Assembly: GCF_030272615.1 (NCBI RefSeq)
Contig: NC_081409.1
Span: 912,887,840 to 912,951,839 of the forward strand
DNA from: Cryptomeria japonica
Lineage: Eukaryota; Streptophyta; Pinopsida; Cupressales; Cupressaceae
Direction: 5' to 3'
Length of the DNA stretch: 64,000 nt
The notes under the pieces were generated by a model. The model was not told where the DNA came from. It was given only the letters and a program-made list of their open reading frames with translations, and did no database searches. Both the position numbers and the translations under genes were made by a program. Below are positions 10,984 to 23,724 of the stretch, in pieces. The stretch's first letter is position 1. Every line of letters starts with the position of its first letter.

Positions 10984-11172
10984 CAATTGTACCATCTCAT
11001 ATTGAGGTGTTGTGTTGCTTGACAAATCCACATTTGGATCAAGTGATTGAGTCTGATATTGTTGCTTTTGCATTTTTTGTGTGTTATCCATTGGAAATGA
11101 CATAGTTTGATACGTTGGTTTGTGCAATTTGTTGGATTTAGACCTTGTTTCAACAGGCATGTCACTATGCAA
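10984..11172 (-). pseudogene. G1 gag N-terminal fragment
   Basis: A minus-strand frame starts at 11172 (MHSDMPVETRSKSNKLHK) and runs to the Copia A insertion point (YEMVQLGP). The low-complexity, Gln-rich composition matches the G1 gag segment beyond Copia A at 4857 and below. The motif resembles the N-terminus of G3 gag (RRSLRIKSFQG), a basic start followed by a flexible region. It was cut by the Copia insertion. Confidence 0.6.
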
Positions 11173-12028
11173 TGTTTTTGGGGTTTTTTATTTTAAGGAC
11201 GATGTATGCAACTAATGCAACCTAGGTGATTGACAATGCAACTAAATGTTTTTGGACCTAACTAAATGCAATTCTGGGATATGAGAGTGCAACCTATGTT
11301 TTTTTTTTGTTTTGAAGATTTGTACAAACTTTTGGAATACAAAGCTAAAGACCCAACCTTGGGAAATCGAAATGAAGTCAAGACCTTAAAAGGACAAGAG
11401 TACAAATGACAAAGTGATAATGTCTCACCTATATGCTTGGATACTAAGCTAGGTTTGACAAATGATATTGATGAAAGGATGAATTTTGGACAAGGTTTAG
11501 ACTTTTTGACAACTTAGGGTTTTATCTAAAGTATTGATTGTTGGAGTTGATATGACCTAATGATATAAGCTAGGGATATAATATGGACAAACTAAGGATA
11601 TGATATGATATGAAAATGATTCAAGGATATGATATGACCTAAGGACCAAGGGTATGAGTGCAAATGTATGACAATATCAACCTCAGGAAAGACCTAATGC
11701 AATAAAGATATATGCAAGGACCAGTGACTTTAGGAAGTGCAAAATGCAACCTAAGCCAAGACCTAGTTTTGGTATGATAATGGATGAAAATGAATGATAA
11801 TGACCTAGGAATATGACCTTAAACCTAACTACAAAATGAGGATGCTTACAATGAAACATTTGGACTGAAATGAAGGGTAATTACTATATGTCCTAGACCT
11901 AATTTTTAACTATGCAAAATCTTACCCTAAGTGACATGAATTTTGAGACAAGGATATCCAATGTTTTGACAAACCATGTTGATAAAATGTTCTCAATTTA
12001 GGCATCTAAAAATGGTCAACGCTTGCGG
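11173..12028. other. noncoding leader-like sequence upstream of G1 gag
   Basis: No open frame of note. Short phrases such as ATGCAAC and ATGACCTA recur many times. The position suits the untranslated 5' leader of G1 (minus), but I found no primer site. Confidence 0.4.
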
Positions 12029-13354
12029 TGTCATACTTTAACATGTCTGTGTGACCTTGTTTTAGGGTTTTCACATCCTACTAACATTTCTTCTATGTTG
12101 CACAGATCTTTATTATTTGTCGATATTTTGTCATTCTTATGTGTTTCTTGCATTTGTCGTATTTTCAATTAGGTCTTGTCAACATTATCATTATCAATTG
12201 CGATCTTTGATCATTATCAATATTATCATGTCAATTGGACATTGTCAACCCTTCTCAATGTCGAATTAGGGTTTTATCCTAATCAATCATAAATTTATCA
12301 ATCTCTTATCAATTTGCGACCGATTTGTCATTAGTCTTTGGTCATTCGACCTTCATCAAGTCAACATTTTATCAATCTTTAATTGATTTGTCATCGATCT
12401 CAATCAATCATCATTTCTTGTCAATTTGGATCAATTAGTCATTGGTTTTCATCAATTGGCGTCTATCAATTTCATCCTTGTCAAGCTTGATCAATTTATC
12501 ATTGATCTTTATCAATCAACATCGACACTTTATCAATTATCCGATTTTCATCATTAATCATTGATCAAATCAACCCTATATTAATTATCTTTTGTCATGA
12601 CCTATTTATCATCCTTGCATTTCTAATTCGTCTCCTAGGGTTCTGTGATTTAATCATTTAATCCTATTTGTCATTTTCCCTCTAGGTTAAATAATTTATT
12701 CATTTATCCTAAGTATTCTTGTCACAATTAAATATTTATTTAATTAGCTAATTAATTCCCCCTCTTTTGTGAATTTATTAATGAATGAAAACTTATTAAT
12801 TAATTCACCTAATTTACTAATTTCATAATTTCTAATTTCATCACTTTCTAATTTCCTAATTTATAATTCATAATTTCCACCTAATTTCCTATTTGCTAAA
12901 TCCTAATTTGCAACTCATTATCTCTCTCAAGTGGCTCCCATTTTTGTGCGTTAATTTGGAAGCATGTTTCCTTGTTCGTCATGAGTTTGTATATGGCATC
13001 TTATCCTAACATTAGATTTGATGGCTAGTCTTATCCTCTTGCATGGAAAGTGTGCAATGACATTTCTTTCTAAATCCAATTTTTCCCATTTTTGAATCCA
13101 ATTGCATCTAATATCAATTTCTTGCTAATTGTTGTCCTCTTTCCAATCTGATTTTTCCCATTTTTGAATCTAATTGCATCTAATATCGATTTCTTTCTAA
13201 TTGTTGTCCTCTCTCCATTTTTTCTATAAATTGGATGCATTTATCATCAGAATCAAGCACATTTCTAGTAACCTTATGCTGTGATTTTCATATCTCATTA
13301 TCAACTTGCTTTTACTTGCATTTGCACTTGTAGGTGAGATCCACATCAAATTTG
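12029..13354 (+). repeat. candidate LTR-like region, plus strand
   Basis: It starts TGTCATACTTTAACATG, like many plant Gypsy LTRs, and contains a TATA-like box (CTATAAATT, 13224-13232) directly downstream of a 72-bp tandem repeat. A possible end is GAGATCCACA near 13354. I found no target duplication and no second copy, so the limits and the assignment are tentative. It could be a solo LTR or part of G1. Confidence 0.3.
13085..13216. repeat. 72-bp tandem repeat, 1.8 copies
   Basis: Unit one is 13085-13156; unit two starts at 13157 with CCCATTTTTGAATC and ends near 13216. Only a few base differences are visible. It lies just upstream of a TATA-like box. Confidence 0.8.
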
Positions 13355-14699
13355 AAGGTGAAAGAAGAACAATGGAGGTCAATGAAGGGAGACATTTGTG
13401 ATGGTTTGCACTTTTATTTCAATGTCTTGTCTTTCATTCCTTTATTGATTGAATTAGGAGTTATTTTCATAAGCTTTTAGGTTTGTGGTTTCCTAATTGT
13501 ATGCTTTGAAGCCTTTGCCTATTTCCTACCGCACACTCAAATGTTTGATAAATACTTGGAATACCTTGGGACAAAATTTTGACCTTTGTTTGAACTTTCT
13601 TTGATATGAAACTTGTTGTGAACTTTGAAAACTTTGATTGGTTTTGATAACCAAGGTTGTTTATGACTGCTTTCAATGTGAATGTTTGTTGCTTTGAAAG
13701 ACTGTTGTTCGGTAATCTTGTTTTTGGAAAGTTTCTATGTTAACAAACAAGAAGACAAAATTGCAATTTTATTTTGAAAGAATGCACTCATGCGCATTCA
13801 ACAACAAACCCTATGGCAAGCCAACACAATACTTGTTGGGTTCCTACTTTAGATTACTCTGAGTCGTGCCTACTCATAGTAGATAGCCTAGGAACTTGGT
13901 AGCACTGGCTCCCTTCCATGACACTCACTTCTTCGAGCATACCGAGTTTTGAATTCTTTAGGTCATCACTTCCCAAGGAGCTGCTATCTCTACAATGAGT
14001 CGTGGAATTGTGGGACGGCTTCAAAGGTATGATCCCCTTCACCTACAAATAGAAGATTTTGGGTCTCTAAACACAAGGGGTTGTAGTCAAGGCATCCGTA
14101 CGAGTGGCCATAATCAACAACATTTTCCACTTCGTTAAAGGAGGCCTCCCAGCCTATAGAGGTTACACTCTATAGTTTTTTACATGCCACATGGGCACTG
14201 AGGGGGACATGACACTATTATGGAAGGGTATAACACTCGTCGCTTGCAACTTTCGTCACAAATGCATTTTTTTATAGTGGCTTGGAAGGGTTTGACTTCA
14301 ACTTGTTGCCACTTGGACTGTTCCCTCTCACCTAGCCTTATGGACTTCTCGAGAGGCAAGCCCTCTAAAGGTTAAAGCATGGTTAACATATAAAAGAAAA
14401 CATGACAAACACTAGTTCTTTAACCTTTAGAAATTGAAATGTGGTCTAAGCTACAAAACACAAACAAGTGTTTCAAATGTAATGCTTTGACAAGATCCTG
14501 CATCAAATAATTAGTAGTTCTCATTGTAGGTCTTCGATTAATGATGATAGCCTATACAAAATGTAAGTCTAGATTTAATCCCCAAAAATAAAAATAAAAA
14601 CAACCAAAAGAAAATACTACCATACAAGATATCAAACCAACAAACTAATTCACAATCTAACTAAATACCAAACACTAATCTAACAATACCAAACACTAA
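13355..14699. other. noncoding stretch without recognisable gene
   Basis: Only short, unconvincing frames are present. The text style (repeated short phrases, a CACTGAGGGGG run at 14197) resembles the 5' leaders of the Gypsy elements in this window, so it may be leader or LTR of G1 or of a lost element. Nothing further is seen. Confidence 0.35.
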
Positions 14700-15194
14700 T
14701 TAGTAAGGAGAAGGAGGAAGATGGACCTTACATTATAATTTTGAAACCAAAACCAGTGAAACCAGAAGTTGGTGAAATGAATACTGCAGCACTAGTTCAA
14801 CCATAACAGGTAGATTTTGCAGAAGATGAAGAAAGTGAAAAAGAAGAAGAACCCGAAGACCATGATCATGCTATTCCAAGGTATGTTAGACTCGATCATA
14901 ATCCTAATCAGATTATTGGAGATAAAGATGCTGGTGTGTTAACCAGAAGAAGAATAAGAGATAATTCTTGTATGATCTCCACTATTGAACCTAGAACAAC
15001 AAAGGGAGATTTTGGAGATGATCACTGGATCAAGGCTATGGAAGAAGAACTTGACCAGATTGAGAAGAACAATACTTGGACCCTAGTACCCAAACTGGTG
15101 AACAAAATTGTGATATGTACTAAATGGGTATTCAGAAATAAACTGAATGAAGATGGAGTAGTAGTCAAAAATAAAGACAGACTGGTATGCAAAG
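14700..15194 (+). pseudogene. Copia D reverse transcriptase, N-terminal part
   Basis: The frame reads through an acidic segment (DEESEKEEEPEDHDH), then DHNPNQIIGDKDAGVLTRR and the reverse transcriptase start (HWIKAMEEELDQIEKNNTWT, later RLVCK). One TAA interrupts it near 14810. It ends exactly at the G2 target duplication, and the next codons are found at 24897. The protein closely resembles that of Copia C ([20 protein letters not shown]), so D and C belong to one lineage. Confidence 0.85.
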
Positions 15195-16315
15195 TGTGGT
15201 GTGTGAAAAGTGGACCTGTATCTGTATCTGCAATACACAACACTTTAATCAAGTCATTACATGCATGGTTAATCAGATATAATCAATGAATAAATAAACC
15301 ATAACAAATCGACCCATTGCCTTCTAAAAGATGCGAGTATAAGATTTCTCTCAGAGTATTTAGCAATACCAGTGACTAGACAACATCAAGATGAAGGATT
15401 TTATCTATATGAACATGATGAATGCTAGATGGATGCAATATTGATCTAACAAGATTTAAGCAATATTAAGTTAAATGATTTAATCAATATGAAATAATTA
15501 ATATGCAATATTCAATGAGTCTAGAGCAAAAATAGTATAATAACAATATATTCTCCAGCCTCCCTTTGAATGAGAGATGAGCCTGAATTTATAGAAAATT
15601 CAGAAAGAAACCAACGGTTGAGATCAAATGATGATGAGCGGTCAAGATTTTCCAAGAGGAATCACAATCCAGGTGAATTGATGTGATTGGATGCTTTTCT
15701 CAGTTTTAAAGGAAATTGAACTAAAATTAAGATTAAATCAAGAAAAAACTGATTTAAAGGAAATTGAACTAAAATTAAGATTAAATCAGAAAAAAAACTG
15801 ATTTATTCTCTATTTCATTCAATTTTAATATTTAATTGTTTTAATTCTTTTTTTTTTGAGATTATCTATCAATTTTTAAATTTTTTTTCAAGATTATCTC
15901 CAATTGATTTCTTTTCTCAAATTTTAATTCTTTTTTGTCAATTAATTCCTTTTTTGATTTATTTCCATTTTTGAAGATTTGTGCTCAATTGATTTAATTG
16001 ATTTAAATTAATTCCTCTTTCTTGATTTGTTTCCTTTTTTGAAGATTTATGGCAATTTGATTTATTTAATTAAATATGCTAGGATATTTAATTAAAATAA
16101 ATAAGATAATTGTTTAAAATGATTTACTTGGAATGATTAATTAATTAAATAAATATTTAATTAATATTGGTTGATTGATTTTGCCATGTGACATTTGATG
16201 ATTTTAGGAATTAATTGTGTGCTCAAGATTTATTTAATTGCCTTTGGTTAGGACCTTGGTGACGTTGTCGAGATTAGGGGCTTATGGTTTAGATGACCAT
16301 TTTTAGGGTATTACA
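15195..16315 (-). repeat. G2 3' LTR
   Basis: It starts TGTGGTGTGTGAAAAG and ends GGTATTACA on the plus strand. It contains a minus-strand TATA box (TTCTATAAATTC at about 15590) and a ~47-bp tandem duplication at about 15708-15802 (GGAAATTGAACTAAAATTAA twice), which the other LTR shares. Confidence 0.93.
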
Positions 16316-16330
16316 TTTGCCCCCCTTTGA
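16316..16330 (-). other. G2 polypurine tract
   Basis: Minus-strand TCAAAGGGGGGCAAA directly precedes the 3' LTR start TGTAATACCC. Confidence 0.85.
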
Positions 16331-16391
16331 ATTAATGTGCGAGCAACGCGTTGTTTCAAACAAAATTTGATGTCTAGGAGATGTCAGTTCT

Positions 16392-16635
16392 GAACTTGAT
16401 TGATCACAAACTATATGAAAGAGGTGTTTAGTTTGATTCGAAGTGACAAAGCTGAATAAAGTCTGATTAACGTGATACCGTTCCGAAACTTGATTGAACT
16501 TGGGAATGATAGAAAACAAAAGATACCGAACTTGAACTTGATTGATCAAGAAGCAGATCTTACTGATCTAGAACTTGATTGAACTTAGATATAGTGAGTG
16601 ATGATAAAAATCGATCTTGAACTTGATTGATCAAG
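16392..16635. repeat. cluster of GAACTTGATTGA motifs next to the G2 3' LTR
   Basis: GAACTTGATTGA or a one-base variant occurs at about 16392, 16492, 16534, 16571 and 16619. Two copies continue as CTTGATTGATCAAG, a short inverted repeat with a two-base centre. All lie within 320 bp of the polypurine tract. Confidence 0.7.
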
Positions 16636-19427
16636 ATACGATGAAGATAAACTGTTCAGCTTGATCAAGAAACAAATAAAACGTAACACCTGTTTAGATT
16701 TAGCATGATCAAAGATACTCTTTAAACCCTTGATTGAGTTTAAACAAATAACCAACTTGATGAAAAGCGATGAAACCGATTAACGTTAAGAGATTGATTC
16801 AGACGAAGACAAATATCAGCTTGATATGAAGCGATGAAATTGATATGCCCCTAGTGATTGAGGTCTTGTTTGATTGATTTTCTTTAGTTGAAAAAGATTT
16901 TTACTCGACTTTTGATGAAGATTTGAAAATTTCATCGACATTGAAGAATGTGAGGTCATAAGATAATGAGTATGCCCCCTCGGGAGTGAAATCGAAAGAT
17001 AGCGAGGGTTCATGATGATAGGCAATTTTTTAGTGATGATAAGTTGTTTGAGCACAAATTGATTCAGAGGAATTTTTGAAAATTTTGCGTTGATTGAGCG
17101 CAAAGTTGATTTGTAGAAATTAAATTGAGATTCATCGTTGATTTGCGAGAAATTGAGCACAATTAGAAGAGAGAATGAGCTTTTGATGAAAAGAGCGCTA
17201 AGTGGTCAAATTTTGAAATTGACTAGCAAAATGATCTCGATTTTCGATTTCGATCCCGAAAATGGACTCAGGACAGTTGATTTACAACCTCGTGATTTGA
17301 TTTCGTTGTACTTGTGTTGATTGGTTATGAGTTGTTGTTCTATATGCTTTATTCTATATGTATGCATTTCCTTTCAGTATAGATGAATGAATGTGAATGA
17401 GTACTGGTGCCTATTTTTCTTTCTTTTCATATGCAAATTAATGAATGTGAATGAGTAATGAGAATGAGTAATGCAATTTTTTTTTTCGTTTTTCTATGCA
17501 ATAAGATGAATGCAAATGAATGATAGTGAATGTATGAATCTATATAATATGCTTATGTATGTAGCTAAACATCTCAAAACACAAGTACTCGATCAGAGAA
17601 ATGATGAAAAGAGACCACTTAGCAAAGAAATGATGACGCTCCAACTCTCATTCAGCAAACAAAGAGGAAGCATTGTTACTATACCAAAATCACTCGAAAT
17701 GCATGAGATACAGAATGAAATGCAAGAATGATATGCAAAATGAGATGCAACCCTAAACCTAGTCACTGGACTTTGAAAAGCTTAATTGTCATCATTGAGC
17801 GTTTTACAATTTTAGCAGGCAGAATAGAGTTCATTTCTTTTCATGTTCAATATTAATTATCTTGTCCGCAATGACCCTTTTTTCTCATTCATATCTTTGG
17901 ATAGATTACGCATGGACGTGGATTGCACAATGAAGAAATTCCCTCAAAACAAACAAAGAAATGATGGGAACCTCCCTGTAGCATTCAAATAAGCGGAGTC
18001 GAGGTATGTGAGACGATTCCACCTTGATGTGAAGGCTCTTATCACAGACACCCAGCTAATTTAGATGTTTCTAGATCATTGGGATCATTCCTTCAAGCAG
18101 CAAACAAGAAAATATTATGCCCCCAATCCTTGCTCCTCTTAGTCAAGATAGACTTCCTTGAGTTACTCATAGGGATAATAATCGAAAACCAATATAAAAG
18201 ACAACACACAAATAAAATTTTCATGCATAGCTCAAACTGTTTAGTGATTTTTTTCCATTATGTTGTTTTGTTTGTTAACTCAGTGATAAAACTCTTCAAT
18301 AGTCAGGAGACAGGTGACTGACTCGGAGTGAACGACCAAGTTTCACTAACGCAAAGTTGACTTGGTTGATACTGCTTAGGACATGTAATGTGCTCTGTCG
18401 ATTAACCTAAGACTAGGACATTGATTGGTTTCAAGCCATGAGGGTTTTTTTAGGACTTTTTTTTATTTTTAGGATTTCTTCAGGACTTTTTATGATTTTT
18501 ATGATTTTGTTCAAGACATTTTCTGATTTTTATGATTTCTTCAGGACATTTTCTGATTTTTAGGATTTTTTAATGTTTGCCCCTAGTGTCTAGCAAGGCG
18601 AAAGGGATTTTGAGTACATGAATGGATAAGCGAATGATGGTGGACGCTTTCAAGGACTATCTCACGACGTTAATCCAAGCACAGGGTCCATATATAGCAA
18701 TGTAAAGCAAAGATTTTAGTGATGTAAAGCAAGGATTTTAGCAATGTAAAGCAAGTATATAGCGTAACAAAGCCATATGGTCCAAAGAACTGGTCATGTC
18801 AAGAGGTTTGTGGAAAACATGTTTTTGCATCTTGTCCATAGTGTTGATCAAGATCAAGGAACAGATTTGGATAGGAGGCAAATATGATAAGCAAGATCAA
18901 AAGGGAGGTAATGACGGATGTGAGCAAGCAATGGAGAGGAGCTTAAGGGTCTAGATCAAGTGTAATAAATAGGACACATGAAGCCTGCAAGGATCCTTAA
19001 CCTTGTCAAGATCAAAGGTGGAAAAGGGATATGAATGTAGATAGAGCGAATGAGGGATAATGGAGGATGAAGGATAATAGATGGATGTACATGGATGGAA
19101 CTTGCCCCCAGTGTAAAGTTCAAAAGGATAATGGATTATGCATGACGCTTGTTTGCCAGGTTTTCATCATGGTACTTGCCCAAGGCACCACAAGAAGTGG
19201 TTTTCACACAAGGATGAATTCATTTCTCTTTACTTCTTTTTTTTCACTTTTTTTTCATCATTTTTTTCTATTGGAAGATAATGGAGGCATGAGAGGAGAT
19301 GGAAGAAGGACCCCAATATCTCGCTGCTTTGGATGGTACCTTTAGAATATGAGTTGCAATAGACCATGGCTATGAAGGTATGCTCAAAGATATTGGTAGG
19401 ATAATGAAATGAAACTAGGGAAAGGAC
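16636..19427. other. G2 noncoding 3' internal region with short tandem repeats
   Basis: No gene is seen. Two repeat patches stand out: about 18430-18570, an imperfect ~30-bp T-rich unit containing TCAGGACATTTTCTG, three to four times; and about 18697-18775, an ATGTAAAGCAA-containing unit three times. Phrases such as AATGAATGTGAATGAGTA recur at 17386-17540. Confidence 0.6.
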
Positions 19428-21725
19428 TTATGCAAAGGATTGGATAAGAGGGATGGAAGGGTGAAAAAGAGGTGTTGGATAATGGATGGGATGTTGGAAG
19501 AATTGTGTATCGATAGGTGGAAATGTTGGAAAGATCAACATTGGCACACACCTTGAGGGATGGTGGACATATGGAGGAGAAGTGAATCTTAGATTTTGAG
19601 ATTTGGATGGAGGAAAGGTTACATATTTTGGGGCATAAGAACCCAAAATGGATGAAGGAGGTGATGGAGGAATAGACTCGAAAGGTTTGGATGGAGGAAT
19701 AACAATTTTGGATGCCAATTTTGATTTTTCTTTAGACTGTTGTGCTTCAAGTAGCCGCTTAGGGATCCACATGGCTTTTGATTTTTGATTCTTTTGTAGT
19801 TCCTTGGAGCGCATTGCTTGTACAAGTGCCTTAGGAACCCATATAACTTTTGACTTTTCTTCTTTCTTTGTGGGCCTTTGTGGCATTTTGTACTTTTCTT
19901 TTTCTTTTTGGATCATATTTTTCTTTGTTTTGACATGTCGATTAGATGGGACATGTTGATCCTTGAATACATGTGGATTGCTTGACTTATAAATTTTATG
20001 CTTGGCATCCAAATTTCTTGGAGGGAGATGTGTGGATAGATAGGAATGATGTGGAGGTCTTTTAGATGGATGGAAGGTACTCGAAGATGTGTACCTTTGT
20101 TGATCCTGCATAAGGGATGGAGGGATATAGGGACCTAGAATGGATGGAAGCGATGAAGGAGAAGGCATGCATTTGGATTTAACTGGAGAAATGTAGGATT
20201 TATGAGAGATACCAACATCTTGAGAAATTTCCCTGAGGCCATGACCTTTAACATTTTCTTTAATAGCAGGGGGTTCTAATATACCTCGTTCATGAATGTC
20301 TAACCCTTTTCTTTGATAATGCATGCTTTGAAAGATCTTTTTAACAAAGGGTTTCTTCTTACTTTGGATGCTAGAGGCAAGTTCATTTTGAGGTGGAGGT
20401 GGAATGCAAGGAATGATAGGATCACGAAGTGAACATGAAGGATTATGACAAGGAGATGAAGGGATACTTTGATCTTGACATGGAATAGGATCATTGGATA
20501 GAGTAGGAAGGGTGTTTGACTCTTCATTTTGAATAGGACCATTTGAAAAGGTGGAAGAGGCATCATGCTCTTGCTTAGGAAGGATACTTTGTTCTTGAGA
20601 TGGAAGGGGATCATCTTGGAAGAAATGGAAAGGTATAATGGAATCATCATGGGATTCTAGTGAAATAGGATCTTTTTCAATCATTAGATGGGATTGAGGA
20701 GTTTTGGTGTCTTGATCTTGATTTATGGTAGGACTTATTTTTTTATTTTCCAGATTATCCTCTTGACATGGAGTCACTTCTAAGGAAGGGATAGGCTTTT
20801 TCATAGGCATAGGGGATTCTTGGAAGGTCTCCATATTTTGACATGATGGGGAAGCATTTTGAGTGGGACTCTCTAGAGTAGGTACGTTTGGAATTGAAGT
20901 GTATGATGGCATAGGATTTGGGATTTTTAAATCTTTAGAGGAACTTGTATCAATATTGGCATTAACTTGGATTTCCATAGGAGATAGCCCTTGAAGGTAA
21001 ACATGGGAAATTTCACTGTTTGAAGGAGATGGTATGGATTGTTGTTGAGACATTTTAGGAGATGAAGTCATCATGGAAGGGATGGAGGCCACATATGGAG
21101 CCTTGCTAGACATAGGTTCACGATTTTGATTATGCTTAGAAGTAGTTGCTTCTTTTTCTTTAGGTGAGTCATTAGGATCTTCAATTTCAATGACACCATT
21201 ATCAATGAGATCTTGAATCTTATGTTTTAATTCTATGCAATGTGAAGTCTTATGTTCATTTTGTCTATGATATGCACAATACTTACTCATAAATTCCCAT
21301 CCCCATGTGGTCTTTTTAGGCAATATGCTAAGATTGTTCTTAATAAGCTCTTCCAAAGCGGACTCAATAGATTGCCCCAAAGGTGTAAACTATCTATCTA
21401 GGGAATAGATGTCTTTTTGTCTTGGTGAAGGTGTCTTGTGAGCTTGTTTGAGATTTGGCTTTTGATTGTCAATCATTTGTTGGTATTTGCTTGACAAATC
21501 ACATAATCGTTTTAGCACTTCTTGAAGTTTCTCACACTTGATATCATACATTTGTTTTTCAAATGGAGTCATTGATCTATTTTGTTGGATTTCCATGTCA
21601 TATGTTTTTTTCTTTATATCTTGAAGCATTTGAGTGTAGGAAACCATGGGAATTGGAGCTAAGGTATCCAGGAGATTCTTACTTTTGTCAAAAAAATTAG
21701 AAGAGCTTTTGGCTTGAACAGGCAT
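19428..21725 (-). CDS. G2 capsid-less gag-like protein, one in-frame TAG
   Basis: One 766-codon frame starts at 21725 (MPVQAKSSSNFFDKSKNLL) and has a single TAG at 21390-21392, just before FTPLGQSIES. A zinc-knuckle-like segment, YCAYHRQNEHKTSHC, follows, then IQDLIDNGVIEIED; G1 and G3 gag have the same block. No capsid domain precedes it, unlike G1 and G3. The remaining ~600 residues are Pro/Ser/Gln-rich and probably disordered, with repeated DPIPCQDQSIPSS-like units and two W-P-K blocks (VIWVPKALVQA, AMWIPKRLLEA). There is no protease motif. The likely role is RNA binding or packaging, inferred only from the zinc knuckle. Function otherwise unknown. Confidence 0.75.
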
Positions 21726-23265
21726 TTTTAACCGACAGGACCGAGAGCGAGATGTGTTGCAGAAGTCAAAATCAAATTGTAGCTAGTAGTTCGTTTAACG
21801 TAGTGATTGAGAGAAGTAACTTAAGATCTGGTCCGGTTTCAGGAATGATCTATCCTGTGTAAGACGTTATCTAAGTTAACTTAGGTTTGATAAGATGTTG
21901 TTTGAACTAGCTGAGAGATGATTGACAAAATCATGCAACGCAATGGCATGGGTACACTATCAAGGTTGTTTATGTTCAAGAGGATGGTAACCAATTTTAG
22001 GCTTGCTGTAGACTGATCTGGGAAGCTTTGACTGTTTTGACTAACAAGATCAGGAATTCATATGACAGAGGATTGGACAGAGACGAGATTCTAACAGACA
22101 GAGTTTCAATGACTGACGACTACTAGTTTTTTATAAGGATTGATGTTTCAATGACTGACAGAGACCAGTTTGGACACAGACGAAGTTTATCACTAATTTT
22201 GTTTGTTGTTTTCTCCAGTTTTGGTATTCCAGTTTTAGTTTTAGGGATGAAAACATAGAAAACACGCAAGATATATAATAATTCAATCACAACACGCTAA
22301 CTCTATGGAAGTTGGCTTAGAGAAGAAAACCTTTGCTTGTTGACTTAGGTACACACCCAATAGCTAATCAGAATGCGGCCGCTGAGTCTCACCCAATGGA
22401 TTCTCAATGCTGTATTAGCCAACTCCAAACGCTAATGGGGGCACGATATGGCAAGTGTCTTGGGAGAGTTACTATCTCTCTTGCACAAAGATTATCAACC
22501 TTTCGGAGATGAATCGAGTAGCTTCTATCTTATGGTTCTTAGTCGGGAATTCCATTTGAAATTACCCCTTGAATTCACGCAAGCATGATTGAGGCCTATA
22601 GCCCAACAAGGTACCGAAACAAGATGTAGTCACATAAACCTGATTGAGACCACGAGGCCCTACAAAATGCTTGATATGAGATATCTCAAAGAGAAAACTC
22701 AAATAATCCCATCCTCTGAGATTTTAATCACCAGAGGCCTATTTATTATAGTGAGTTGGAATGCTCAGGTCCAGCTATACTCACTTGGGCCATTCTCATA
22801 GGGTGATTACTTTTTCCCACTGTGACAGGCCCGCTAAAGGTACACAAATCTCAAAACTTAGAAAAAAACTTCGTGGGTCTAGATTTCTGATTGTCTATAA
22901 AAGACAAGAGCATACTCTCCTACCTCTTAGATTTTTCTGAAAACACGAAAGACAGATTTTTTCTTTAACCAGATAGCAATTTAAGTGCCTAATAAAATAC
23001 TAAATGAATACACAATGTTTAGTCGATTCTCCTTAGGCAACCTGCAAAACCAATATGTCAGTAGTCATTTTCTTCTTGATTCTTTGGCAGGCATATGTTT
23101 GATTGATAGATTCTTTGACAAGCGTCCTACAAACATTAAAAGCCCAAAATTAGTTTCCAAAATAAAATTAAAAAATCATCAAAAGAAAATTCTATCATGT
23201 AAACTGTAAATTAGACTAATCTAACAAGAATTTCTATTTTATGACTATCCTAATTATGACAATTT
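21726..23265. other. G2 5' leader, noncoding
   Basis: Between gag start and primer site. Only short frames are present. No motif other than the duplication at 23266-23640 is recognised. Confidence 0.55.
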
Positions 23266-23640
23266 TTGATAGTACTACACTCTGTCATTTATAACTTTTG
23301 AACCAGAAATAATTTGGACAATCTCTTCAGTGGAAATGTGGAAAACTTGGTTTTACAAAACATATTAAAATTTGGGTTAGATCCAACAGTTCAATAAAAA
23401 GTTATTCCCTCCGAACCGAGACCATTTTTGACTGTCACAAAAGAATAGGTAAAATGACAGTCTTGCACTCTATCATTCATAACTTTCAAACCCAAAATAT
23501 TTTGGAAAATCCGTTTGGTGATACTGTAGGCAACTTGATTTTACAAAACATGTCACAAATTGGTTAAGATCCAACGGTTCAATAAAAAGTTATGCTCTCC
23601 AAACCGAGACCACTTTTGACTATCATAGAAGAACAATAAA
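23266..23640. repeat. ~185-bp tandem duplication in the G2 leader
   Basis: Copy one is about 23266-23445 and copy two about 23451-23640. Shared blocks in the same order include GGTTCAATAAAAAGTTAT, CCGAGACCA and TTTTGACT. By eye the copies are roughly four-fifths identical. Confidence 0.75.
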
Positions 23641-23724
23641 AAAGAAAGATTTTTATTTGCAAATTTAACACATGTTTATTAGTTATAAAAATCAAACATT
23701 AAATTTGTTCAAAAAACATTAGAA

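Larger units (their letters stand above)
1..11172 (-). mobile_element. Gypsy-type element G1, degraded, left end outside the window
   Basis: Read on the minus strand, the order is gag N-terminus (11172 to 10984), a Copia insertion, then the rest of gag (4857 to 2197), a protease-like domain (1874 to 1322), a G-patch protein segment (1234 to 725) and an acidic tail (728 to 390). This is the order of plant Ty3/Gypsy gag-pro regions that carry a G-patch. No reverse transcriptase or integrase is seen before the window edge. The same gag-pro order in G3 ends without pol, so G1 may also be non-autonomous, or its pol may lie to the left. Neither LTR could be placed with confidence. It carries many stops and at least one frameshift, so it is older than the Copia A element inside it. 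Confidence 0.75.
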
